In this document: positions 16,559 to 24,691 of the stretch, in pieces
Position numbering within the stretch: position 1 is the stretch's first letter
Layout: the number at the start of each line of letters is the position of its first letter
DNA from: G963666705 sp963666705
GTDB taxonomy: Bacteria > Pseudomonadota > Alphaproteobacteria > CADEGL01
DNA length: 64,000 nt
Direction: 5' to 3'
Assembly: GCA_963666705.2 (NCBI GenBank)
Contig: CAXXKO010000024.1
Location: forward strand, 248,001 to 312,000
Notes under the pieces: model-generated
Database searches by the model: none
What the model was told of the DNA's origin: nothing
The model's input: only the letters and a program-made list of their open reading frames with translations
Translations under genes and position numbers: made by a program

Positions 16559-18829
16559 ATGGCAAGCGATGCGACGGCGTACAAATCGGTGGGCAAGAGC
16601 CCGATCCGCCCCGATGGGGCGGACAAGGTCACCGGGCGGGCCGGGTTCGGCGCGGATATTACCGCCCCGGGCATGCTCATCGGCAAGATCCTGCGCAGCC
16701 CCCACGCCCATGCGCGCATCAAGTCGATCCGTACCGGGAAGGCCGAGGCCCATCCCGGCGTGAAGGCCGTCGTGACGGCCGCCGATATGCCGGAGCTCGA
16801 GTCCAAGACCGAGATCATGGGCTACGTGCCGGTCAATTACGCCCATCTCTCGGGCAACACCCTCGCGCGTCACAAGGCCCTCTACGACGGCCACGCGGTC
16901 GCCGCCGTGGCCGCGACGAGCGCCCGCGCCGCGAACGAGGCCCTCGCCCTCATCGAGGTCGATTACGAGGTGCTGGCGCACGTCATCGATGTCGAGGAGG
17001 CGATGCGCCCGGGCGCGCCCCTGCTGCACGACGACCTGTTCACCCAGGGCGTGGAGCCGGCGCCCGAGGCGCCATCGAACGTCGCTGCCCGCATGGAATT
17101 CAGCATCGGCGATGTCGAGGCCGGCTTCGCCCGGGCCGAGGTGGTGGTCGAGCGCGAATTCACCACCAAACCCGTGAACCAGGGCTATATCGAGCCCCAG
17201 GCGGTGCTCGCCAGCGTCGCCGCGAACGGGCAGTGCCAGCTCTGGTGCTCGACTCAGGCCCAGTTCGTCGTCCGCACGGTCTGCGCCCGCCTCCTCGGCA
17301 TGGAGGCTTCGCAAATCCGGGTGATCCCGACGGAGATCGGTGGCGGCTTCGGCGGCAAGATCATCCCCATCGCCGAGCCCGTCGCCATGATGCTCTCACG
17401 CAAGGCGGGGCGCCCGGTGCGGATCGTGCTGTCGCGCGAAGAGGTGTTCCGCGGCATGGGGCCGGCGGCGGGCAGCTCCGTCCGGGTCAAGATCGGCGCC
17501 ACCAGGGACGGCACGGTCACCGCCGCCGAGGCGGTGGTCAAGCTCCAGGCCGGCGCCTTTCCCGGCGCGCCCATCGTCACCGCCGCGGGGCGCGCCTTCG
17601 GCTTCTACTATTTCGAGAACGCGCACACGGTGGGCTACGACGTGGTGGTCAACCAGCCGAAGACGGCCGCCTACCGGGCGCCGGGCGCGCCCAGCACCCT
17701 CTTCGCCGTCGAGAGCGTCATGGACGACATCGCCAAGCGCTTGCGAATCGACCCCCTCGAGCTGCGCGCCATCAATGCCGCGCGGGAGGGGACCAACACC
17801 GTGATCGGGCCGACCTTCGGCACCATCGGCTGTGCCGAGACCGTACAGGCGGCAAAGGCCCATCCGCACTATTCGGCGCCCTTGGGGGCGAACCAGGGCC
17901 GCGGCGTCGCCTCGGGCTTCTGGTTCAACAGCGGCGGCGAATCGAGCGCCATCCTCAACATCAACGAGGACGGCACCGCCGTCCTCGTCTCCGGCAGCCC
18001 GGACCTGAGCGGCACGCGTATCGCACTGGCCCAGATGGCGGCGGAAGAGCTCGGCATCGACGTGGCGCGCATCAGCCCCATCGTCGGCGATACGAGCGCC
18101 GTCGGTTACACCTTCGGGTCGGGCGGCAGCCGCGTGACCTTCGCAACCGGCATCGCCGTCGTCGGGGCCACGCGGAACGTAATCGGGCAGCTCTGCGAGC
18201 GCGCGGCCAAGATATGGGACATCCCCCCCGAGGCGGTCGAGTGGGACGACGGACACGCCAAGCCCGCGGGTGCCAACGCGGGCGATTTCGAGCCCCTGTC
18301 CCTGGCCGAGATCGCCGGCCAGACGAGCAAGATGGGCGGCCCCATCACCGCCAGCAAGTCGGTGGACGCCCCCCATCTCGTCGGCCCCGGCTTCGGCACC
18401 CATATCTGCGACGTGGCGGTGGATCCCGAGACCGGCAAGGTCACGATCCTGCGCTATACGGTGGTCCAGGACGTGGGCACGGCCGTCCACCCGGCCTATG
18501 TGGAGGGCCAGCTTCAGGGCGGGGCCGTGCAGGGTATCGGCTGGGCGCTGAACGAGGCGTACGTCCATGGCGCCGAAGGGCGGCTCGAGAACGCTGGCTT
18601 CCTGGATTACCGCATCCCCGTCGCCTCGGACCTGCCGATGATCGACACGGTGCTGGTGGAGGTGCCCAACAAGCACCATCCCTACGGCGTGCGCGGGGTG
18701 GGCGAGACGGCGATCTGCCCGCCGGTGGCGGCCGTGGCCCTCGCCGTCAGCAACGCCATCGGCGTGCGCATGACCGAGCTGCCGCTCACGCCCGCGCGCA
18801 TCCGCGCGGCCATCGACGAAGCCGGCTGA
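16559..18829 (+). CDS. Molybdenum hydroxylase large subunit (xanthine dehydrogenase/aldehyde oxidase family), paralog 1
   Basis: This 756-residue molybdopterin-binding catalytic subunit has the a/b hammerhead domain at ~15-130 (PDGADKVTGRAGFGADI) and the Mo-pterin domain after that. The cofactor loop GGGFGGK is near residue 265, the YRAPGAPS loop is near 375, and the catalytic base Glu716 is in GVRGVGETA. The loop lacks the active-site Cys motif of form I CO dehydrogenase, so a CODH role is unlikely. The substrate is unknown. ATG 16559 follows GGAAGGG; a TTG lies one codon earlier. No [2Fe-2S] or FAD subunit gene is nearby. A paralog follows after 15 bp. Confidence 0.85.
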   Translation: MASDATAYKSVGKSPIRPDGADKVTGRAGFGADITAPGMLIGKILRSPHAHARIKSIRTGKAEAHPGVKAVVTAADMPELESKTEIMGYVPVNYAHLSGNTLARHKALYDGHAVAAVAATSARAANEALALIEVDYEVLAHVIDVEEAMRPGAPLLHDDLFTQGVEPAPEAPSNVAARMEFSIGDVEAGFARAEVVVEREFTTKPVNQGYIEPQAVLASVAANGQCQLWCSTQAQFVVRTVCARLLGMEASQIRVIPTEIGGGFGGKIIPIAEPVAMMLSRKAGRPVRIVLSREEVFRGMGPAAGSSVRVKIGATRDGTVTAAEAVVKLQAGAFPGAPIVTAAGRAFGFYYFENAHTVGYDVVVNQPKTAAYRAPGAPSTLFAVESVMDDIAKRLRIDPLELRAINAAREGTNTVIGPTFGTIGCAETVQAAKAHPHYSAPLGANQGRGVASGFWFNSGGESSAILNINEDGTAVLVSGSPDLSGTRIALAQMAAEELGIDVARISPIVGDTSAVGYTFGSGGSRVTFATGIAVVGATRNVIGQLCERAAKIWDIPPEAVEWDDGHAKPAGANAGDFEPLSLAEIAGQTSKMGGPITASKSVDAPHLVGPGFGTHICDVAVDPETGKVTILRYTVVQDVGTAVHPAYVEGQLQGGAVQGIGWALNEAYVHGAEGRLENAGFLDYRIPVASDLPMIDTVLVEVPNKHHPYGVRGVGETAICPPVAAVALAVSNAIGVRMTELPLTPARIRAAIDEAG

Positions 18830-18844
18830 GGGGGGCGAGACGAG

Positions 18845-21121
18845 ATGACGGCGAAGGAAGCGACGGTGGGCGAATCGGTCGGCACGCGCGCGGTGCGCCC
18901 GGACGGGGTGGACAAGGTCACGGGCTGCGCCATCTTTGGCGCCGACATGCGGGCGCCCGGCATGCTGCATGGCAAGATCCTGCGCAGCCCCCACGCCCAT
19001 GCCCGCATCCGGGCGATCCACACGGCCAGGGCCGAGGCCATCCCCGGCGTGAAGGCGGTGGTGACGGCGGCCGACCTGCCGGAGCTGCCCGCGGTGTGGG
19101 GGTTCGCCGGCAACATCCCGGTCAACTACGCCCACCTGTCCCAGAATTCGATGGCGCGCCGGAAGGTGTTCTACGACGGGCACGCGGTGGCGGCGGTGGC
19201 GGCGACGAGCATCCGCATCGCCGAAGCGGCCCTGGCCGCGATCGAGGTCGACTACGAGGTGCTGCCCCACGTCATCGACGTGGAGGAGGCCATGGCAACC
19301 GGCGCGCCGCTGCTGCACGACGACCTCATCACCCAGGGTGTGGATTCCGTGCCCGCGGCGCCGTCCAACATCGCCAGCCGGGTGGAGATGAGCATCGGCG
19401 ATATCGAGGCCGGGTTCGCCGCCGCCGACGTGATCGTCGAGCGCGCGTTCGCGACCAAGCCCGTGCACCAGGGCTATATCGAGCCCCAGGCGGCGCTCGC
19501 CAGCGCTTCGGCGGACGGCCAGTGCCACCTCTGGTGCTCGACCCAGGCTCAGTTCTACGCCCGCGCCCTCTCGGCCCGCATCAACGGCATGGAATTCTCC
19601 CAGTTGCGCGTGACGCCGACGGAGGTGGGCGGCGGCTTCGGCGGCAAGATCATCGCCACCATCGAGCCCGTGGCCGTCGCCCTCTCGCGCAAGGCGGGGC
19701 GGCCGGTCCGCGTCGTCATCTCGCGTAACGAGGTGCTGCGCGCCATGGGCCCGACCTCGGGCAGCACCGTGCGGGTCCGTATCGGCGCCACCAAGGACGG
19801 CCGCATCACCGCCGCCGAGGCCGAGATCAAGCTCCAGGCCGGCGCCTTTCCCGGCGCGCCGGTGCCCTCGGCCGTCGGGCGCGCGTTCGGGGCCTACTTC
19901 ATCGAGAACGTGAAGTCGGTGGGCTACGACGTGGTGTGCAACATCCCGAAGATTTTCCCCTACCGCGCCCCCGGCGCGCCGAGCACCATCTTCGCCGTCG
20001 AAGGCGTGATCGACGAGCTGGCCCAGCGCCTGGGTATGGACGCCATGGCGCTGCGGGTGCTGAACGCGGCGCGGGAGGGGACCAGCACCGTGACCGGCCC
20101 GGTGTTCGGCACCATCGGCGCGGACGAGACCCTGGCGGCGGCGCAGGCGCACCCGCATTGGTCCGCGCCCCTCGGCCCGGGCCAGGGGCGGGGTGCGGCC
20201 TATGCCTTCTGGTTCAACAGCGGCGGCGAATCGAGCGCCGCCGTCAACATCAACGAGGACGGTACCGCCATCCTGGTCTCGGGCAGCCCCGATCTGAGCG
20301 GGACCCGCCACACCCTCTCCATGATGGCGGCGGACACCCTCGGTATCGACGTGGCGCAGGTGGGCGCGGTCATGGGGGACACGAGCGAGGTCGGCTACAC
20401 CTACGTGACCGGCGGCAGCCGCGTCACCTTCGCGACCGGCATCGCCGTCGTCGAGGCCGCGAAGGACGTGGTGCGCGAATTGTGCGCGCGGGCGGCCAAG
20501 ATGTGGGAGATCCCCGCCGAGGCCGTCGAGTGGGAAGATGGGCACGCCCGGCCAGCGGGGGCCAACGCGGGCAATTTCGAGCCCCTGTCCCTGGCCGAGA
20601 TCGCGGCCAAGGCGAACACGACCGGCGGCCCCATCGCCGCCAGCAAATCCGTGAACGCGCCCCATTTCGTCGGCCCCACCTTCGGCGTCCATCTCTGCGA
20701 CGTCGATGTGGACCGGGAGACGGGGCGGGTCACGGTCCTGCGCCACACGGTGATCCAGGAGGTCGGCCGCGCCATGCATCCCGGCTATGTCGAGGGCCAG
20801 ATGCAGGGCGGTGCGGCCCAGGGCATCGGCTGGGCGCTCAACGAGGCGCTCATCCACAATGCCGAGGGCCGGCTCGAGAACCCGGGCTTCCTCGACTACC
20901 GCATCCCGGTCGCCTCGGATTTGCCCATGATCGACACGGTGATCGTCGAGGTGCCCAACGCCCACCACCCCTTCGGCGCCCGCGGCGTGGGCGAGACGGC
21001 CATCGTCCCGCCCGTCGCCGCCGTGGCCAACGCCGTCAGCAACGCCATCGGCGTCCGCCTGACCGAGCTGCCCCTGACGCCAGCCCGGGTGCTGGCGGCG
21101 ATCGAGCGGGGTGCGGGTTAG
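18845..21121 (+). CDS. Molybdenum hydroxylase large subunit, paralog 2
   Basis: This 758-residue protein is collinear with the preceding one over its full length and obviously homologous at every block (GKILRSPHAHARI, IEVDYEVL, GGGFGGKII, NSGGESSA, GVGETAI). It keeps the cofactor loop and the catalytic Glu717 (GARGVGETA). The two differ mainly in hammerhead and linker segments, so they may accept different substrates or pair in one complex. ATG 18845 is preceded by GGGGGCGAGACGAG. An electron-transfer small subunit would normally be needed and must be encoded elsewhere, or the system is incomplete. Confidence 0.85.
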   Translation: MTAKEATVGESVGTRAVRPDGVDKVTGCAIFGADMRAPGMLHGKILRSPHAHARIRAIHTARAEAIPGVKAVVTAADLPELPAVWGFAGNIPVNYAHLSQNSMARRKVFYDGHAVAAVAATSIRIAEAALAAIEVDYEVLPHVIDVEEAMATGAPLLHDDLITQGVDSVPAAPSNIASRVEMSIGDIEAGFAAADVIVERAFATKPVHQGYIEPQAALASASADGQCHLWCSTQAQFYARALSARINGMEFSQLRVTPTEVGGGFGGKIIATIEPVAVALSRKAGRPVRVVISRNEVLRAMGPTSGSTVRVRIGATKDGRITAAEAEIKLQAGAFPGAPVPSAVGRAFGAYFIENVKSVGYDVVCNIPKIFPYRAPGAPSTIFAVEGVIDELAQRLGMDAMALRVLNAAREGTSTVTGPVFGTIGADETLAAAQAHPHWSAPLGPGQGRGAAYAFWFNSGGESSAAVNINEDGTAILVSGSPDLSGTRHTLSMMAADTLGIDVAQVGAVMGDTSEVGYTYVTGGSRVTFATGIAVVEAAKDVVRELCARAAKMWEIPAEAVEWEDGHARPAGANAGNFEPLSLAEIAAKANTTGGPIAASKSVNAPHFVGPTFGVHLCDVDVDRETGRVTVLRHTVIQEVGRAMHPGYVEGQMQGGAAQGIGWALNEALIHNAEGRLENPGFLDYRIPVASDLPMIDTVIVEVPNAHHPFGARGVGETAIVPPVAAVANAVSNAIGVRLTELPLTPARVLAAIERGAG

Positions 21122-21151
21122 GGCGCTCCAGAGGCCCGATCGCGCGGAGAA

Positions 21152-21257
21152 TGCTTCGAGACGCCACCTTCGGCGGCTCCTCAGCATGAGGTAAGCCTCT
21201 GAGATGAAATTTCTAACCTTACCCTGAGGAGCGGTTCGAAGAACCGCGTCTCGAAGG
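21152..21257. repeat. Inverted repeat of the CTTCGAGACGC / CCTCAG..TGAGG type
   Basis: The left arm reads TGCTTCGAGACGCC, then CTCCTCAGCATGAGG. The right arm reads CCTGAGGAGCGG, then CGCGTCTCGAAGG, which is the reverse complement arrangement. Each arm also contains a small hairpin (GAGGAGC / GGCTCCTC type and CGGTTCGAAGAACCG). I recall similar units between genes in other alphaproteobacteria. It may act as a bidirectional terminator or REP-like unit after the second molybdenum hydroxylase gene. Confidence 0.65.
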
Positions 21258-21452
21258 GCGGCTCGATCCTTGTTCCGTGCCTATCCGGTTAATGTAGATA
21301 CCCACTACATATAGGGTTGCCGCACACGTGCCTTTTACGGCAGCAATTAGCCAGGAACGGACATACGAAGCCTACTCTCTACCTTCTCCATCACGGGCGT
21401 CTCCCACGCCCATAATCAATGAAATGAGTCTAGGCGGGTGTGGGACGCAAAT
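21258..21452. other. Intergenic stretch with an orphan IS1595-like terminal sequence
   Basis: No gene is visible. At about 21280-21295 the bases CCTATCCGGTTAATG repeat the core of the terminal inverted repeat of the IS1595 element that starts at 21461, in the same orientation and without a partner. It is followed by ATACCCACTACATATAG, which is not explained. The rest is lower in GC than the neighbouring genes and looks like old mobile-element debris. Confidence 0.45.
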
Positions 21453-21460
21453 TTAATGAA

Positions 21461-22535
21461 CGTCCCTATCCGGTTAATGCAGGTAGCGACCGAGTGTTCT
21501 TTATATGTTCGCTCTAAGGGTGTACTGTTCCCGCCTCTGAGGATTGGTCGGGAGACAGGGCATGAGCGGCTTGTTGACGTTCCAAGAGCGCTACCGAGAC
21601 GAGGAATCGTGCATCCTGGCCTTGGCGGATCGACGCTGGCCGTCTGGGTTTGCGTGCGCCCGCTGCGGGCACCGGCGGGGCTATCGGCACAAGGCGCGGG
21701 CGCGCGTCTTCGAATGCGCGGCTTGCGGTCGTCAAGAGTCGGTGACGGCGGGAACCATCTTCCACCGCACCCGCACACCGTTGCCCAAATGGTTCCTGGC
21801 GGCGTGGTTGATGGGGCGGGACAAGCGCGGGGTCTCGGCCCTGTTCCTGGCGCGCGAGCTGGGGCTTCGCTATGAGACCGCATGGCTGATGGCTCACAAG
21901 CTGCGCCATGGCTTGGCGGAGCGGCCGGATGCGTTGCTGGACGGCATGGTCGAGGTCGATGAGAGCTACTACGGCGGGCGCGGCAAGCCCGAGAGCCGGG
22001 GCCGCGGGATGGCCAATGCCAACAAGAGCCTGCTCGTGCTGGCGGTGGAGAAGGTGGCGGTGGCGCCGGGCAAGGGGGTCGAGGGCAGCGGCTTCGTCGC
22101 CGGCCGGGCGCGGCTTGCCATCCTGCCCCGGGCCAATGCCGAGCAGCTCGGCGGCTTCGTGCGGGCCGCCGTGACGCCGGGCGCGCGCCTGCTGACCGAC
22201 GATTTCAAGGGCTATGCCGGGCTCGGCGCCGTCTACCGGCACCAGCCCACCGTCCAAGGCCAAGGCAAGAACGCCGAGACGCAGATGCCGATCATCCACG
22301 TCCTGTTCAGCAACCTCAAGACCTGGCTCAACGGCACCTACCATGGCGTCAGCGCCAAGCACTTGCCGCGCTATGGCCGGGAATGGGCCTATCGCTTCAA
22401 CCGCCGCCGGCGGATCGACGACCTCGGCGACTTCGTCCTGAGCCGCGCCATGGCCCGGCCAACCATCACATACCGCCAGTTGATCCACGGCTTGCAACCC
22501 CAGGGCGCACGACCTGCCTTAACCGGATAGGGACG
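21461..22535 (+). mobile_element. IS1595-family insertion sequence, apparently intact (1075 bp)
   Basis: The ends are inverted repeats of about 24 bp with one mismatch: CGTCCCTATCCGGTTAA then TGCAGGT at the left, and the reverse complement at 22512-22535. Both ends are flanked by the exact 8-bp direct repeat TTAATGAA (21453-21460 and 22536-22543). An 8-bp duplication is what IS1595-family elements make. One transposase gene fills the element. Confidence 0.93.
21562..22530 (+). CDS. IS1595 family transposase
   Basis: This is a 322-residue DDE transposase. It has an N-terminal zinc ribbon (CARCGHRRGY ... CAACGRQ, ~residues 33-60). Catalytic acidic residues are in VDESYYGGRGKP and LLTDDFKGY. 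The family-typical C-terminal stretch is NGTYHGVSAKHLPRY ... EWAYRFNRR. ATG 21562 follows GGGAGACAGGG; a TTG at 21544 would add six residues. The frame is uninterrupted, so the element may be active. Confidence 0.9.
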   Translation: MSGLLTFQERYRDEESCILALADRRWPSGFACARCGHRRGYRHKARARVFECAACGRQESVTAGTIFHRTRTPLPKWFLAAWLMGRDKRGVSALFLARELGLRYETAWLMAHKLRHGLAERPDALLDGMVEVDESYYGGRGKPESRGRGMANANKSLLVLAVEKVAVAPGKGVEGSGFVAGRARLAILPRANAEQLGGFVRAAVTPGARLLTDDFKGYAGLGAVYRHQPTVQGQGKNAETQMPIIHVLFSNLKTWLNGTYHGVSAKHLPRYGREWAYRFNRRRRIDDLGDFVLSRAMARPTITYRQLIHGLQPQGARPALTG

Positions 22536-22543
22536 TTAATGAA

Positions 22544-22765
22544 TCATTGCTAGCCAGCTTATGCTTCGGTGCCTGAGCCTCTTGGCCTGAGGGTGATTCG
22601 CATCGCTGCTGGACATTTGTTTGCTAGCACTGCTCTCCGGCATCACTCAATATTACCAAATTCACGCGTTGAATTTTGCAGCAGCCCAGTGGCGGTGCAT
22701 CTGGGTGCATGCTTGGCCAGAAGATCAATTTATCTGGTAGGAGCCGAGCAATGCAACGCGGTCGA
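22544..22765. other. Intergenic remnant between two insertion sequences
   Basis: These 222 bp between the target duplications of the IS1595 and IS256 elements hold no convincing ORF. With both elements removed, the stretch would lie directly upstream of the broken ammonium-transporter gene, so it is probably that gene's former promoter region. A repeated GGTGCAT pair occurs near 22697-22712. I could not identify a sigma-54 promoter with confidence. Confidence 0.4.
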
Positions 22766-22843
22766 AGAAATCGGATCGTGTCCCGTGGGGTGGTGTAAGA
22801 GCGGCGGGCGCCTCACGGGATCCGGCGGGTTGAGCCGGACCGA

Positions 22844-24043
22844 TCAAGCCGCCTCGGGCGGCAGCTTGACCCAGTCATCTTGGCTGATCGGGGCGATGGT
22901 TTCCAGGGTCATGTAGCGTGCCCTCTGGACCGCCCATTCGTCGTTCTGTTCGAGCAGGATGGCACCGATCAGTCGGGTGATGGCGGCCTCGTTGGGGAAG
23001 ATGCCGACGACGTTGGTGCGGCGCTTGATCTCGCCGTTGAGGCGTTCGAGGGGATTGGTCGAGTGCAGCTTGGTTCGGTGCTCCCTGGGGAAGGTCATAT
23101 AGGCCAGGACGTCGGGCTCGGCCTCGTCCATCAAGCTCGCCAGCTTGGGCGCCTTGGGGCGGAGCTGGTCGGCGACCTGGCGCCACTGGGTGCTGGCGGC
23201 CTCGGCATCCTCCTGGGCAAAGGCGGTGGCGACGAAGGCCGCCACCACGCGGCGGCCCTGCCTGCCGGCATGGGCCAGGAGGTTGCGCATGAAGTGGACC
23301 CGGCAGCGCTGCCAGGTGGCGTTCAGGATTCGCCCGACGGCGGCCTTGAGGCCCTTGTGGTCATCGGAGATCACCAGCTTCACGCCGCGCAAGCCGCGCC
23401 TGGCCAGGGAGCGTAGGAACTCGGTCCAGAAGGTCTCGGCCTCCGAGGCGCCAATCGCCATACCCAGAATCTCGCGCCGGCCCTGGGCATTGACGGCGAC
23501 GGCGACGATTACGGCGACCGAGACGATGCGCCCGGCGTGACGCACCTTCACATAGGTCGCGTCGAGCTAAAGATAGGGCCAGTCGCCCTCCAGGGGGCGT
23601 TCCAGGAAGCCATGGACCCTGTCGTCGATCTCCGCGCACAGCCGCGAGACCTGGCTCTTGGAGATGCCGGACATGCCCATGGCCTGGACAAGGTCATCGA
23701 CCGAGCGGGTCGAGACGCCCTGGATGTAGGCCTCCTGGATCACCGCCGCGAGCGCCTTCTCGGCCATCCGGCGGGGCTCCAGGAAGCCGGGGAAGTAGGC
23801 GCCCTTCCTGAGCTTGGGGATCTTCAGCTCGACCGTGCCGGCGCGGGTCTCCCAGACCCGGTCGCGGTAACCGTTGCGCTGGTTGATCCGTTCCGGCGAG
23901 CGCTCGCCGTGGCCGGCGCCGGTCAGGCCCAGGACTTCCAGTTCCATCAGGCGCTCGGCGGTGAAGCCGATCATCTCGCGCAGCAGATCGGCATCCGAGC
24001 TCTTCTCAAGCAGCGTGCGAAGGGTCATCATATCGTCGGTCAT
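22844..24043 (-). pseudogene. IS256 family (mutator-type) transposase with in-frame TAG
   Basis: The start is ATG at 24043 (MTDDMMTLRTLLEKSSDAD), preceded by GAGGAAG. It reads 158 residues to GDWPYL, then TAG at 23567-23569, then continues in the same frame for 241 codons (LDATYVKVRHAG ...) to a normal stop. In the family this position is usually Trp (YLWLDATY), so a single TGG-to-TAG change explains it. The stop precedes the first catalytic Asp. The downstream part keeps SDDHKGL, RCRVHFMRN and the glutamate region STNPLERLNGEIKRR. The protein can be made only by readthrough or suppression, so I call it a pseudogene. Confidence 0.85.
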
Positions 24044-24114
24044 CGTGGTCTTCCTCGGTTCCAGGTTGCGTTGTTCCAACCCAACCCTAACCCGGAAACC
24101 GCGATGGCCGCCCG

Positions 24115-24180
24115 CTGTGGATAACCGGCTTGCCTAGGCCAGACTCTTGACGGTCGCTACGGCAAGCCGGTTACCCACAG
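24115..24180. repeat. 20-bp inverted repeat with a DnaA-box-like sequence inside the IS256 element
   Basis: 24115-24134 (CTGTGGATAACCGGCTTGCC) and 24161-24180 (GGCAAGCCGGTTACCCACAG) are inverted copies with one mismatch. The left arm contains TGTGGATAA, the complement of the consensus DnaA box TTATCCACA. The hairpin lies upstream of the transposase start, so it could affect transposase expression or recruit host replication factors. Confidence 0.6.
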
Positions 24181-24260
24181 ATCCTACACCACGTCCTGGG
24201 ACACGACCAGAAATCGCGATGCATTCCGTTCTGGGCCCACATCATGAATGGGGGAATGTC

Positions 24261-24592
24261 ATGGCGGTCACCAAGCTGACAGGACTTTTCGGTCTTCTCG
24301 TACTGGGGGCTCTCGTCTTGCTGCCGGCCCACGCTATGGCCGCCGACGAAGTGGCCCTCAACACCGGTAATACCGCGTGGGTACTGACGGCCACCGCACT
24401 GGTCCTGTTCATGACCATGCCGGGCTCGCCCTATTTTACGGTGGCCTCGTCAGTTCCAAGAACGTGGTCTCAGTCTTAATGCACTGCTTCGCGATTAGCA
24501 GTGCGGTTTCCGTTCTTTGGCTCGTCTTCGCCTACAGTCTCGCGTTCGGCGATGGCGGCTCCCTCAACCCGGTGATCGGGGGTTTAGGCAAG
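24261..24592 (+). pseudogene. amtB: Ammonium transporter (Amt) fragment, frameshifted and truncated by IS21
   Basis: The frame opens MAVTKLTGLFGLLVLGALV with a signal-peptide-like N-terminus ending AHAMAA, then ALVLFMTMPG, as in Amt proteins. After about 53 residues one base (a C in the GGCC run near 24423) is missing. The next frame continues LALFYGGLVSSKNVVSVL and SVLWLVFAYSLAFGDGG, the conserved Amt second and third helices. The gene ends after ~110 of ~430 residues where the IS21-type element begins at 24593. It is not functional as written. Confidence 0.85.
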
Positions 24593-24691
24593 TGAGAACG
24601 GCGGTGACAAATTAGTCCACGGAAGCGGCGGGATTTCCCAGCCGCGGGCGGAGTAAAACTCTGCCACCTGTAGCCTTCGATCTTTTTTGAG

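Larger units (their letters stand above)
22774..24208 (-). mobile_element. IS256-family insertion sequence with amber codon in transposase (1435 bp)
   Basis: The ends are imperfect inverted repeats of about 26 bp. The left is GATCGTGTCCC then GTGGTGTAAGA; the right, read inward, is GGTCGTGTCCC then GTGGTGTAGGA. An exact 8-bp direct repeat AGAAATCG flanks them (22766-22773 and 24209-24216), as expected for IS256. The element lies just upstream of the ammonium-transporter remnant and points away from it. Its only gene has an in-frame stop. Confidence 0.9.

Noticed and set aside
16559..18829. Form I carbon monoxide dehydrogenase (CoxL)
   Set aside because: The active-site loop lacks the Cys-containing AYxCSFR motif, and no coxM or coxS genes are present.
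16486..19728. 1080-codon plus-strand frame overlapping the hydroxylase genes in another phase
   Set aside because: Arg/Gly-rich off-frame translation of the real genes.
17396..21187. 1263-codon minus-strand open frame opposite the two molybdenum-hydroxylase genes
   Set aside because: It mirrors the duplicated sense genes, is rich in His/Asp/Gly/Arg, and has no recognisable domain; a shadow of biased codon use.
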